64,000 bases of DNA from Megascapheus bottae (GCA_024803745.1 JANJXV010000025.1:14464341-14528340), one strand, 5' to 3'; shown: positions 44,216 to 55,211, counted from the first letter of the stretch. A program made the numbers and translations. Notes: generated from the sequence alone by a model not told the origin.

Positions 44216-45479
44216 GCCCTCTGGTTTTTCTAAGAGGCAGCTTTACAAGGAACTGGTGAGCTTTCTTTGACCTTGGCATGACTAGCTCTGCCCTCACCCT
44301 GAGTCAGGACTCAAGGCAGCACAAGGACCTTGAATGAAGATACAGACAACTCTTTCCACTCTCCTGGCTGCCTGGACACATCTGTCTTGTCGTCCTATGT
44401 CTAAGCCTCTTGAGCAATTCGAGCTGTGGAGGCCTGCCTGCGGACACAGCGACATTTGCTTTCTGTTAAAATCCAACTGCTCAGTGAGCTCACCTGCTTG
44501 GTGCCCCACCCCCTCCAGTACAATTCGGGGGACAAAGGCAGCCAAGAAAACGGCTGCTGGCTGATCTAGAGATTTCCTCTACTGCCTCGGTGACTTCATA
44601 CTTTGGCCTGGCCTCTATTAGGCCTTCCAAAGCCACTTTATTTCCTGTGTACTTTCAGCATTTGGCCAAAAGGAAAAAAAAAAAAGAATGTACAGCATGA
44701 AAAAAATGTCTATTACCCTCAACTGCAGACCCTCTGGGGGGAAAAATATCTGCAGGGCTTTTAAATAAAAGAAATAATTACAACCTGCTGAGTGCCTTAC
44801 TGAATCTATGAAATTCGACCTTTCCCCAAATATCATCATATTTCCTGTGGCTTCTGTAGGCTAGACTTTCATAGATTTAAAAGTATGCGTCCAACACTGT
44901 CCCTGGGCTCCATTTTTTTTTTAATCCAAAAGTCAGATTTGAAAAGCACAAATACAACCTTGGAAGATAGTGTCTCCAAAGGTGTTAAGTTAAAACCCAG
45001 TTGGAAAAAAAATATATAGGCTGCCTAGCTATTGGGGGTGGTGAGCAATGTGTGATTTTTTTTTCCTTTTCTCTTTTAAAATGAATGGAAGCATGGTTTT
45101 TCCAACTTGCTGCCCAGTTGTAGCTTTTCAGATGTTGAACATGCTTCATATTCCCTGAAGATGTGAAGGCTCACAGCTTAGTGCTAACCATGTGGGTGGG
45201 GTGTGGTTTATGAGCCTTGAGATTCAGACCTTCTGTCTTCAGAACGCTGAACAAACATAGTTAAAAATTGGACCCAGAGAGAGAAAACTTTCTGACCTAA
45301 AACTACTCTGGATCAATGAACCAGACTCCTGCTATTCTGTCCCAAGAGAAAACTGAAACCTTTTGAAAGAGAATTCCAAGGAGACAGAAGAAGCTTCTTC
45401 TGAGTTACCAGGAGAAAAAAAAAAAAAGATCCCAGGTGTGGGTCAGTGATGCATTAAGTTTGGAGTTACTGAGGCTGAG
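44216..45479. other. Repeat-poor sequence, candidate conserved block at 44600-44890
   Basis: No recognised transposon. Bases 44600-44890 are non-repetitive and AT-rich with 'ttaaataaaagaaataatta' at 44761-44780. No gene supported. Confidence 0.4.
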
Positions 45480-45484
45480 AATAG

Positions 45485-45720
45485 ACAGGAAGGACACTTT
45501 CACAGCCAAGTTCACTGCTGCACTATTCACCATGCTATGGAAAACAACTCGTATGCAGATCAATGGATGAATGGGTCAAGAAAATCTGACACACACCGGT
45601 TAATATGCATTGATCTCAGAAACTGAATTGAAACCCCTTTGTACAACTACTTCATGGTAATCAATTACTCCTCAAGATAACTGGGAAAAAAAGAACAATA
45701 AAGATAAAAAAATAAAAACC
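45485..45720 (+). mobile_element. Old L1 3' end fragment
   Basis: 'agttcactgctgcactattc', 'gatcaatggatgaatgggtc' and 'gaaaatctgacacacaccgg' are recognisable L1 wording. It ends with 'ttgtacaactacttcatggt' and an A-rich tail. Confidence 0.75.
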
Positions 45721-47337
45721 AAAAGGTGAATGAGAAAGAACAGGATTAATTGGATACTTAAGGCTGTGTATACCCTTCTCAATTCTGTAATAATAAAAAT
45801 ATCTCTTTCCTTTGGTGGTTTTGGAAAAAGAATTCAGATTATTACTTTAGTGTCATGCCAGAGGTGGACCACTTGAGGTAAACTTGAGCTACTAAGGATT
45901 CCATTCCCAGGGAGGACAAATGGAATTATGTATCAAATTACTCTGAATAAAATAGCAAGCATCTCCTCAGGGTTAGGCTCTAGCGAGACATAGCTTCTTG
46001 CTGAACATGCACTCTTTGTCTTCACTGTTTTCTGCCATCGCCTTTGGGTCTCCCTTACCCAATGGGAGGGACCTACCATTAAAGTCTGAAGGATTCTAGG
46101 CAGGGAAGTATTCTCTCACTTAAACTCAGACTTACCCAGGAGTTCCTAGCCCTATAAAACCAATGAAGGAATTTCTACCAAGAAGGGGAAGAGCCAGACA
46201 TGGCTTATCTCCAAGATACCACCTATAAACAAAAATTAACTTTCCATCCTTGGAATCAAGGCCAACTGATGATAGAGATATTTCACATGAGATGACCCTG
46301 TCCAACCCTTCATTATCCAGGTTTAAAAAACTGGCAGAAACTTCTCTGAGAAATGGAAGTATGAGATGGACTTGTTTAGTCAATGGTGCATATGGTTCAT
46401 ATACATAGAAATACAGCAAATCTTTTTGTTGTTGTTGTTTAAAACCCCTTCTCTGTAACCTTGATCTCGTATAGAAATGAACACCGTGCTCCCCCTTTGG
46501 GCAGTGGTAAGGATTGAATTCAGGGCATTGGGGTTGCTAGGTATTGCCACTGAGCTATCCTGCCTGTTCATAGGCATATTTTTATACAGTTAAGAAAAAT
46601 GTGAGGATGTCCCAATCATTTTCCAGAGACAACTTTGAAATATCTATGGTTTGGATTGTCTCCAGCATCTCAGGACTGAGGACAGGTTAAAGCTTTAACA
46701 TTCTGGCCACAAGAATGACTTTGGGCTCCAGACATCAACAAGAGATTACTAGAGAGTACAGGTAAGATACAGACAGAACTTACAAACAGGCCACTGTGAG
46801 CTCTTGGAGGAATTATCACAGACTCTTAGTTAAACCACAAATCAAAAAGGTAGAACATTTCTTGTCTCTGCTCCTCCCCTTTAGGGACCTCATGCTTAGC
46901 CAAGCAACTCAGGAAGCAAGAAGAAAAGAAAAATAATAATAATGCTTCTTTGTTTCCAGGACTTGGCCTTTTGTTTTATAATTAATATAGATTCCCACCC
47001 AATGCATGAATTTTTAAAGCATCATTTATATTGCATCGCCCACTTGTTAAAGTTTAAAATGTTGCAAATAGCCAAGAGTCTGCGCTCCTGTTATAAGCAA
47101 ACTTGTTCACCCCATGGTCTTTATCTCTGGAAAATACTAGCATAAATAAACTTCTGGGTCGGCTTTGCATTTGTCTGACATTCTTCACTATTCTAAACTA
47201 AGATAAACTAAGCTATAGTCTAGTTTAAAATGATGTAATTAGTATAATCATGTGATGGTTTGGTTGTGGATTTTCATTTATGTGATCCAGCATGGGTGGA
47301 AATGGATAGGAAAAAACTGATCCTAAGCAGGGCACCA
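45721..47337. other. Unique noncoding sequence, with ID-like remnant at 46503-46572
   Basis: Bases 46503-46572 ('gtaaggattgaattcagggc', 'gctaggtattgccactgagc') look like the complement of an ID monomer. The remainder has no recognised transposon. AT-rich block at 47200-47290 with 'gatgtaattagtataatcat'. Confidence 0.4.
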
Positions 47338-47468
47338 GTGGCTCCCAGTAGCTGAAATCTGAGGACTGTGGTTCAAAGTCAGCCCAGACAGCAAAGTCTG
47401 TGAGACTCTTATCTCCAACTAACCAGCAAAAAGCTAGAAGTGAAGCTTGTGGCTTACGTGGTGGTACA
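47338..47468 (+). mobile_element. Dimeric SINE, deleted 5' block and truncated 3' end
   Basis: 'ggcaccagtggctcccagta' then 'gaaatctgaggactgtggtt' and linker 'cttatctccaactaacc'. The ID-like half stops after 'ggcttacgtggtggtac'. Confidence 0.8.
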
Positions 47469-47663
47469 CCAAAACAAGAGAAAAGAACAGAAAAGGAAAG
47501 AAAAGAAAAAAGTCCTAATCCAATATCAACATAACTAGCAGAACAGTTTGAACAACTCTAATAATAATAATAAAAAAAGAGTCCCAAATCGGGAATTCTC
47601 TGAGATCTAAAACTTTCTAAGTATGTAAAGCACGTTCAAAAGTTTCAGGGTGTTTTGAGTTGA

Positions 47664-47790
47664 GCACGCTAGTGATGCACATCTACGATCCTAGCCACTT
47701 AGGAGGCTGGATTCTGAGGCTCAAGGTTCAAAATCAGCCCAAGCAGAAAGTCTGTGAGAGTCTAATGTCCAGGTGACCAGCAAAAAAATC
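47664..47790 (+). mobile_element. SINE 7SL-like half only
   Basis: 'gctagtgatgcacatctacg' to 'gtccaggtgaccagcaaaaa'. The ID-like half is absent, so either a truncation or a monomeric form. Confidence 0.7.
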
Positions 47791-48359
47791 TCATTATTAT
47801 ATAAATTATGTTTTCATATATACCTATCTTTGGTTATGAAAACATTTGCTATTTCCTATAATTTTATTTGCACTATTAATTCTGCCACTACACTATCTTT
47901 ATAAACAACATAGATGTAAAAGTTAACATTGCCTTATCCAGATTGAATTACCACAAATTGCTCTAAGCCAGGATGAAATGCAAATTAATGAGATTTCTAT
48001 AAATGTTTTCCCCCTTAATATTCTTCAGTGATGCGTTTTGATATATGGTCAAATATTGAACTCTTTCAGCTCTTCTAAGAGATTAATTTAAAGGCTATGT
48101 TTATACCAGCTCAGAAAGGCAGAATCAGTTTGGTGATGAGGTTTAGTAATCTGTACCTCAATGAAATATTGTTTCCTCCTACCCCTTCCAGGACAGAGAA
48201 GACAGGGACCACAACTGCCCAGATAAATATTGCAAAAGCTTTCCTAACACATTTACCTAGCTCCTCCTTTGACTAGGATGTATGGTAGAGAAAATCCGCT
48301 CCTTGATTACAGGCTTAGAAAGATCTAATACCAGAGTAAAAATTGTAGTAAGTATTACT
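47791..48359. other. Repeat-poor sequence, candidate conserved block at 47880-48180
   Basis: Has the octamer 'atgcaaat' at 47978-47985, overlapping 'attaat', a POU/homeodomain-type composite. No recognised repeat. Function is inferred only. Confidence 0.4.
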
Positions 48360-48536
48360 AATGCCCTTCCCTATTTGCCAAGAAGTTTACATTATTTTAT
48401 GTCATTTCACATCATACCTATAGAATAATATGATGATTATAACAATTATAGTATATTATAATACCATATAATATTACTGTGATCTGTGCTTACAGATGAG
48501 GCAAGTAAGGTCCTAAAAGGTTAAGAAATTATACAT
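48360..48536 (+). mobile_element. MIR-like ancient SINE fragment
   Basis: 'tacagatgaggcaagtaagg' followed by 'taaaaggttaagaaatt' matches the MIR 3' core; 'tttatgtcatttcacatcat' lies before it. The middle is AT-expanded. Confidence 0.6.
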
Positions 48537-48655
48537 CTTTATATATATATACATACATGTATGTATATAGACATCTATATTTATATATACATATAGAGAT
48601 GTATACATATATCTTTATAATATACATATATATGTATATATATTATAAAGACAGA
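48537..48655. repeat. AT-rich imperfect palindrome, (TA)/(TATG) type
   Basis: Alternating TA with TATG, CATA and TAGA units over about 120 bases, with several self-complementary blocks such as 'acatacatgtatgt' and 'atacatatatatgtat'. Cruciform-prone. Confidence 0.88.
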
Positions 48656-49181
48656 CAATGGCAGAACTAACTTTGACACCCAAGCCAAGGAGATTCTGGT
48701 TATGACTTCTTCAGAGAGAAGACCCGCTTTTTACATGGCCAGCGGTCTTTAATTTATTGGTACTTCCTATGTTTTAAGGATAAACTTGTCCACTAATTCC
48801 TGAGGTAGAAAAGCTCATATTCAATGACATGGCACATAAGACAAATTAATGATCTAAATCATTTTCTTTAGGAGATGGATAGAAATATTTCCCTAGTTAT
48901 AGTTTAATATACTTGGGCAAACATATCTTTGACCTGATTATCATCAACTGCAGCCTTGTCAAAATCGGGTGACTAGTTAGCATTCCATCTGGGGACAGGC
49001 AACAGCTACTTCAGGAAGACCAATATTGAACTGACGATAACATACACAAACTTTAGACAAAGAAAGAGGTGCACTGGAATGCGGTTAGAAGCATAAGACA
49101 AAATGAAAAAGGACCACAGATATTCATCTATCCCCTTTTATGGCAGACACGTAGGAATTAATTAAATTTTTTTTTTCTGTG
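48656..49181. other. Unique noncoding sequence
   Basis: No recognised transposon or supported gene. Confidence 0.4.
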
Positions 49182-49428
49182 TGTCAGTACTTGGATTTGA
49201 AACTCAGGGCCTAGGCACTGACCCCGAGCTTTTATGCTCAAGGTGAGCACTCTACCACTTGAGTCACAGCTCCATGTATGGTTCCCCCACCCCCCAACTG
49301 CGCCCAGCCCTACCCCTACCCCATTAACTGGAGATAAGAGTTGTCTCCTGGACTTTGTTGCCTGGCTGAGATCCTTCAATCTCAGCCTTCTGAGTAGCTA
49401 GGTCTACAGTCACGAGGCATGGGACACC
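49182..49428 (-). mobile_element. Dimeric SINE, minus strand, with C-rich insertion
   Basis: ID-like half complement at 49195-49280 and 7SL-like half complement ending 'gtagctaggtctacagtcac' near 49394-49413. A C-rich stretch at 49283-49325 sits in the linker and is not usual in the family. Confidence 0.83.
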
Positions 49429-49985
49429 TATTCTTTTTAGGTTTAAATTAAAAAAAAAATCTTGTAGCATTCAGTACCCTAGAAGTTACTTCAGAAAAAG
49501 AGAACTGACTGGCATTCCAGCTTATAGACACCTGGCCCCTGACACCCATGCAAAAAAACCAGAAACAAAGCCACATGAGAGCAAACAGCCAGCCTCAAGG
49601 CCTGTGCTGGGGGCATCTCCCATTACCCCATGGGAAAAGGAAGTGCTTCAGCCCCGTGGAGGTCTGTGCTTGAGGGCACTGGGAGCAGCAAGGAGGGTGC
49701 TGTCAAGGTCGTCAGGTAAAGGCTCTACCGCTGTCCCCTCAGCTTAGCCATGGGTTCTACCCATGGCTACAGTGCTTTGCATTCTGCTGCCTTGTGTGGA
49801 TTACTGATGGAAATTCAACAACAACAACAACAACAAACCCCAACTGTCAGGAGCACTTGACAGCTCCATGGCAGGAAGGAAAAAAGAACTGTGACAAGCA
49901 AGAAGTACATGATGATCATTATTATTAGTTAATTAAGCTTTACTATGCCAACAATAAATAATAATAATGGGAAGGAGAGTAACAA
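49429..49985. other. Unique noncoding sequence with (AAC)n at 49817-49837
   Basis: No recognised transposon besides the short AAC repeat. AT-rich block at 49915-49970. Confidence 0.4.
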
Positions 49986-49989
49986 TGAT

Positions 49990-50042
49990 GGCTAATGTTC
50001 AGTAAACTAGGCACTGTGCCAAGCATTTCAAACATGCAATCC
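49990..50042 (+). mobile_element. MIR, left part, split by a SINE
   Basis: 'ggctaatgttcagtaaacta' and 'ggcactgtgccaagcatttc' are a good MIR core match. The element continues at 50287. Confidence 0.75.
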
Positions 50043-50273
50043 ATTGGGTGTGGGTGGCTCACGCCTGTAATCCTAGCTACTCAGGAGGCTGCAAACTGAG
50101 GATCAAGGTTCAAAGCCAGTCGAGGCAGGAAAAGTCGGAAGACTCTCATCTCTAACTATTAATAAGCCACAAGTGGAGCTGCAGCTGAACTAGTAGAGTG
50201 CTAAAAAAAAAAAAAAAAAACTCAGGGAGAGGGCCAAGGCCCTGAGTTCAAGCCCCCAGGCTCCAGGCTCAAC
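50043..50273 (+). mobile_element. Dimeric SINE inserted in a MIR, with target-site duplication
   Basis: 7SL-like half at 50048-50165 and ID-like half to 50265, with an internal A18 run at 50203-50220 replacing 'gccttgagcaaaaga'. The 13-base direct repeat 'aaacatgcaatcc' flanks it at 50030-50042 and 50274-50286. Confidence 0.94.
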
Positions 50274-50286
50274 AAACATGCAATCC

Positions 50287-50366
50287 TATTAAACCCTTAC
50301 AATATTCTGAACAGTCTCACCCATACCCTTCTTGACAGATGGGGGCGTGGAGGGTCACTGGGCAAA
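50287..50366 (+). mobile_element. MIR, right part, continuation
   Basis: 'attaaacccttacaatattc' corresponds to the MIR 'atttaatcctcacaacaacc' block and 'ttgacagatgggggcgtgga' to 'ttacagatgaggaaactga'. Confidence 0.7.
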
Positions 50367-50768
50367 TAGACAGGGAACACTGGGGCTCCACCGTGAGAGC
50401 CTATGTTCAGGCAGAGCTGATCTTATGATAGAAGACCGGCATGGAAATGGGAAGACTGTCTGGAAGGAGGGCTCCAAAAATGGATTCTCGTCACTCCAGC
50501 ACCACGATCACTGCAAGGCATGTAGGGGACTGTATGGACTGTATTTTCCCCACTGTAATTCCAGGGGGGAGCAACAGGTAGACCGCGAGGAGAGGAGAGG
50601 AAAGAAAACCACCGTTACGTGTTAGAAGATAAAGAAGCTATACACACTGGATTTTTTTCCCATCACTGGAAATAGGCAGTGTGTAAACAAGGCTGACATT
50701 TCTTCAACTTACGAAAAAGAACAAGAACAAGAAAGAGAAAAAAGAAGAGTCGAAAGGCCAAGAGGACA
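50367..50768. other. Unique noncoding sequence
   Basis: No recognised transposon. A 97-codon frame at 50332-50625 overlaps MIR and has no domain. Confidence 0.4.
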
Positions 50769-50959
50769 GGATGTTGTGGGTGGCTTACGCCTGTAATCCT
50801 AGCTACTTAACTGGCTGAAATCTCAGGATCTGGATTTGAAGGCAGCAAATGAAGTCTAAAGTGAGAGTCTTGTCCCTGATTAACCAGCAAAAAGCCAGGA
50901 AGCGGAGCTGTGGCATAAGTAGTGGAGTGCCAGCCTTGAGTAAAGAAGTTGAGCAAGGG
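50769..50959 (+). mobile_element. Dimeric SINE, 5' part, split by an L1
   Basis: 7SL-like half at 50775-50885 and most of the ID-like half. Interrupted by an L1 that starts at 50960. Confidence 0.92.
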
Positions 50960-51421
50960 CAGACACAAAGAAACACAGGCTCAATGGTTTCCCTCATTTG
51001 TCGTAATTAGTATAAACCTTGGACTCTCCTAGCCAAGGTTTACAATAGGGCAAAACCTAGATACATAAGGCCATATAGAATGAGGCTAAATGAAAGGACC
51101 TCCAGAATATGGAAACAAGAGCCATATAATGTTGTTGTTCTTAAAGTACTATGTTATTTCTCATCGCTTTTGCTGTCCCTTGGTTATTCTCATATTGTTA
51201 CAGTATTTACCTTGTTATCTGGTACACTGTATATTTGTTTATTTGAAATAGGATAGAGAAGGGGGGAAACAAGATGAGCGGAGGGGGTGGGGGAAAGGAA
51301 ATGGGGAAAAAAAACATGAGAAAGGGTAGCAATATTTGTGAAGTAATGCACCTTCTATCTGGTGAACATAATGTAACCCTATTATTAATTACAATAAAAA
51401 ATACAAAAAAAAAGAAAGAAA
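50960..51421 (+). mobile_element. 5'-truncated L1 inserted in a SINE, with 18-base target duplication
   Basis: A 462-base L1 3' end with A-rich tail. The perfect direct repeat 'aaagaagttgagcaaggg' lies at 50942-50959 and 51422-51439. The element begins at 'cagacacaaagaaacacagg', close to the truncation point of the 39582-40054 copy. G-rich run at 51279-51293. Confidence 0.96.
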
Positions 51422-51439
51422 AAAGAAGTTGAGCAAGGG

Positions 51440-51480
51440 TGCCAGGCCCTGAGTTCCAGCTTTGGCTCTGGTGTGCACGC
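51440..51480 (+). mobile_element. Dimeric SINE, 3' part, continuation
   Basis: 'gccaggccctgagttccagc' continues the ID-like half interrupted at 50959. It is followed by a short GC/CA alternating tail at 51471-51500. Confidence 0.88.
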
Positions 51481-51500
51481 GCATGCATGCACACACACAG

Positions 51501-52313
51501 CACAGAGCCAGGCAAAGGTATGGCTTGGGGGACAGGATGAATCACATTTACAAACAGCAACAACATTGGTCCCCACAAACTCCTCTGATGTTCTCCCCAG
51601 CCCCTCCCCCAGGCAGTACAACCCAAAGCTCAGATTCCACATTTCCTTGCACTCAGGAATGATGCACTTTGGACAAACACAGCACATCAGCGCGCAGGGA
51701 CAGGGGAACGTGTGAAAGCAGAAGTGTAGCGAGGGTTGTTTGCCATCTTCCAGTAATAGCAGTTCAATTTGGTACCTAAATCAACAATCTATTTTAGTGC
51801 CTCCCCTTTCATATCTCCAATGTTCCCTTCTGTTATTTCTGGCAGTTCCCAGTCCTGTGATGTGATTAGGGAGGATGATTACACTTACATAACAGTAGCA
51901 AATTAATTTGCCGGGCCTGGAGCGCAGCAGCAGAGGCAGACACAGGCCGGCAGTGGTTTTGGAGTCCTGGGGATCACTGCCCCCCCCCTCCGCCAGCCCC
52001 TCCCCCACCCGCCTCCAGTTTATTTAGGGGACATCAAGGGATTACAGTGAAGTCGGTCAGTAGAGCACTGCTGGGAAAACAACCAACGCATCCAGGCTGA
52101 CCTTGTAAACGAAGAACAGAGGAGCAGAGCAAAGCATGAAAGATGCAGCTCCCAGGCCCCTACCTTTTGCAAGGCATCCAGCCATTTGCTGGGCTTAGCT
52201 GTGCAGCCAGCTAAGGGCTAATTTCTAAACCAAAGATATTTGAAACCCGGCTTCTGATTTTCTTTTGAAAAGTTTTTTCTTTTCTTTGTATCCCCTTTTG
52301 AAAATTAACTTCT
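51501..52313. other. Repeat-poor sequence, candidate conserved block at 51780-52070
   Basis: Contains 'gatgattacacttacataac' and 'agcaaattaatttgccgggc' (near 51875-51915), beside a C-rich patch at 51980-52015. No gene supported. Confidence 0.4.
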
Positions 52314-52552
52314 TTTTTTTTTTTTTTTTGGTACTGGCACTGGATTTGAACTCAGGGCCTCGATGCTCACTTTTAGCTTTTATTCATTCAAGGCTGGTGC
52401 TCTATCACTTGAGTCTCACCTCAATTTTACTGGTTAATTGGAGATAAGAGTCTCTCCAATTTGTCTGGCTAGCCCAGCTTTGAATCTTAGATCCTCAAAC
52501 GTAAGCTTTTGTGTAGTTAGACGCACAGGCGTGAGCCACCAAGACCCAGCTT
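52314..52552 (-). mobile_element. Dimeric SINE, minus strand
   Basis: T-run tail at 52313-52329, ID-like half complement at 52345-52425 and 7SL-like half complement ending 'cacaggcgtgagccaccaag' near 52525-52545. Confidence 0.9.
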
Positions 52553-52869
52553 AAAAGCAAACATTTTAAACCGTGTGTGTGACTCTAAAGTACACGAGCT
52601 TTAACCGAAGCAGCAGTAATGAACATTGCCTATTCTTTTCTAAAGGTGCGCCAATTTAAAAAAAAAAAGTAACCCAGGATCTCAGCAAAGGCAGCATTTG
52701 CTTACAGGTGAGGCGCAAAAGGGCCAAGCCAGGGAGCCCGGCTAACAGGTCTCATCTGACACTAACAGGAGAAAGTCATTGAAAGCCTTCTGAGCTCTGC
52801 TTTTCTTCGTCGTGAGGGTAGATAACGCTGTCTTCATCTCTATTACAGAGCTGGTGTTTACCCACCCGT

Positions 52870-52945
52870 TCATTCTGGTGCTCATCCATCCATTCAAAAA
52901 GTACTTATTGAACACCGATTCTGTCTCAGCACTCTGGATGTCACA
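52870..52945 (+). mobile_element. Ancient repeat fragment
   Basis: 'catccatccattcaaaaagt' and 'acttattgaacaccgattct' match the 'cattcaacaaatatttattgagcacctact' wording common to old mammalian repeats. The family is not certain. Confidence 0.45.
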
Positions 52946-53019
52946 GACTTCACATGTCAGCACGGGGTAAGCGAAAGAAACTGCCGCCCCCTTTCCTTTT
53001 CCCTACCCGTGGACGTTAC

Positions 53020-53115
53020 ATCTCACAACCACAGGACAAGCCGAGGTAGCATGAAGCCCATTTTACAGATGAGGAAACTGAGCTCAGAGACATTTAAATA
53101 ACTATGCCAAGTCTT
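53020..53115 (+). mobile_element. MIR-like ancient SINE fragment
   Basis: 'cccattttacagatgaggaa' and 'actgagctcagagacattta' are near-consensus MIR core wording, the clearest MIR match in the window. Confidence 0.75.
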
Positions 53116-54949
53116 TTGAACCTTCTCTTTTCTTTCCATCTCTTTGCCCCAATAAATTACTGTCACAGGGCAAGTGTGGTGTCAAACATGATTTGGCTTA
53201 AAATAATTTGCAAAGAAGTGTGTACTAATCATAGCCAGAATTCTTCTCTTTCATTTTACTATTTAGAAATAAAAGAGACCAAGAATAAAATTAAAATCAC
53301 AGTGATTTTTAACTCCCACAAATACAAAGTTTTCTACCAATATTTGTAAAACTAAGATACACAGTTAAATTTCAACTCAGTTTAATATTTAGTTTCCAAA
53401 CTGTGCTATTAGATGTCATTTTAATGTATGTTTTATAAATTGTCATTCCTTACATAATTAAAGTAAATTAAACCATGTGTATCATTTGTCAGATGGAACT
53501 CGTTCAGCATTTATTATGACAATCTGCAAATATTAGTAAATATTGTATTCAATTAATTTTGTAATGAAACTTTTAATATATACTTATCTAAATGACACAC
53601 TTTCTTTAAAACATCAAGTCGCTTCATTTTGTATGTAATGCAAAATGATCAGATGATTAAAATTTTTTGCCAAAATAATACATATTACTCTGAAATGAGT
53701 TCACAGATTTTAAAATAAATACACCATGCTGTTCCAGAATCTTTTTCTGCTCCTGCTTTCCTAGTACCATGTTGGCTCTTCCTCTAAGACACAAGGCTCT
53801 CACAACACCACTTCCATTCTTTCTTCTATCTTTGTCTTTCTGTGTTCTCCTTTACCTATTTATAAACCTTACTAGCTGTTCTTTACAGCCAGTCAAACAA
53901 CTATAAGCAGTGCCAGCAAACTTGCTTTTTGTCTCACCTTTTGTATATACTGTCACTTCCACAGTAAAACTTGTAAGAATATGCTTTGTTTTCTGCCATT
54001 TTCTCTACCTCAGGGCCTTTGCACAACCTGTTTCTTTTGCCTCAAATGATCTTCTCTCAGTTCTTTGCCTTGGTAGCTGATTCCTACCACGTGGGTCTCA
54101 GTTTTCTCCAAGAGCTGACCAATCACATCCAAGTACCCATCCACATTCCACTGTATCTCTCCCCTGAAGTGGCAACAACTTCCAAGCACTCTGCAGCACT
54201 GGAATTTTTTGGCACCCCTCCCCTTCCAAGTTGTCTTCCATTTGCTTCCTCTACCATCTAGCTTTAGGATACGATGAAGGCTCAGAAAACACCCAGTATA
54301 ATGATGAATGTATATCCAATGATATTTTCTCCCAGATTAAGTCTCTACCGTCCTGCTAGGTATAGACGTGAGGACTCACCTCTATTGTCCGTCTCTTCTT
54401 CTACCATGGTGGCGCACTGCCAGGTCCCGAGCACAGTTCCCATTTGTAACAAGTTACTCACTTTGGCTAACAGCTCCACAATTTCACCCCTGAGTTCCAT
54501 CAGAGCTCTTGGGTAGACGCCACGAATTCCAGTGATTTATTTACACCTCGAATGTCATTCGAGGACATCCTGTCTGTTTACCACAATGTGTTCCAGGGCT
54601 TCTCTGCTTTCAAATACATTGGGGGTGGGGGGGCACGGAGATGGCTTTCCTTTTCATCTCTACGGCAACCACAGTGCAAGGAATCTGCCATGACTTTCCC
54701 TCCGAGATGCTCATTCTACTTTAAAGTAGTCACGACCGACCCCATTCTCTTTTCTTAGGACCACTGCAAATTTTCCTTATTACCATGGATAAAAATAAAT
54801 ACATAGATGCTTTCTGGGTGGTATGGAAGTCCCCGCCAAGTCATTCTCAAATATCTCCTGCAACACGAAATGCGAACTAAGCTTCTTAAGGAAGCTCCAG
54901 CTGAAAAAGCAGTGTGTGGTAAAAGCTTTTGTGTGTACCTAGCAACTCA
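53116..54949. other. SINE-free sequence, candidate conserved block at 53380-53720
   Basis: About 1.8 kb with no recognised transposon. The first third is very AT-rich and includes 'cagatg' at about 53490 and 'caattaattttgtaatgaaa' near 53551-53570. No supported gene: frames of 68-91 codons at 53986-54758 lack domains. Confidence 0.45.
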
Positions 54950-55085
54950 CTAATTCTTCATGAGAAACTGCCTGAGTGACAAAGAAACTGAGGCTCAGAG
55001 CGGTCAAGAGATTTGAACAGCATATATCAAGGTAATAGCTGCACGGAAGTGGAATTCCGTCTCCAGATTTACAATCCTTGAACTC
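54950..55085 (+). mobile_element. MIR-like ancient SINE fragment
   Basis: 'gaaactgaggctcagagcgg' and 'tcaagagatttgaacagcat' match the MIR core; 'gaagtggaattccgtctcca' continues it. Confidence 0.72.
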
Positions 55086-55211
55086 TTATCAGTCAAATGC
55101 TCAATGGACAGACATTAGAGTGACTAGGAAAAAATGGACAAACAACAAAATGTTTGGTTCAGTGGCTACATGACCATATGGATTTCATGTAACAAAAAAT
55201 GTTCTCTGTTG

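Noticed and set aside
43842..44270. 142-codon plus-strand frame, Pro/Ser/Leu-rich
   Set aside because: Produced by the TTG repeat and polypyrimidine tract.
51207..51626. 139-codon minus-strand frame
   Set aside because: Crosses an L1 3' end and a SINE in antisense.
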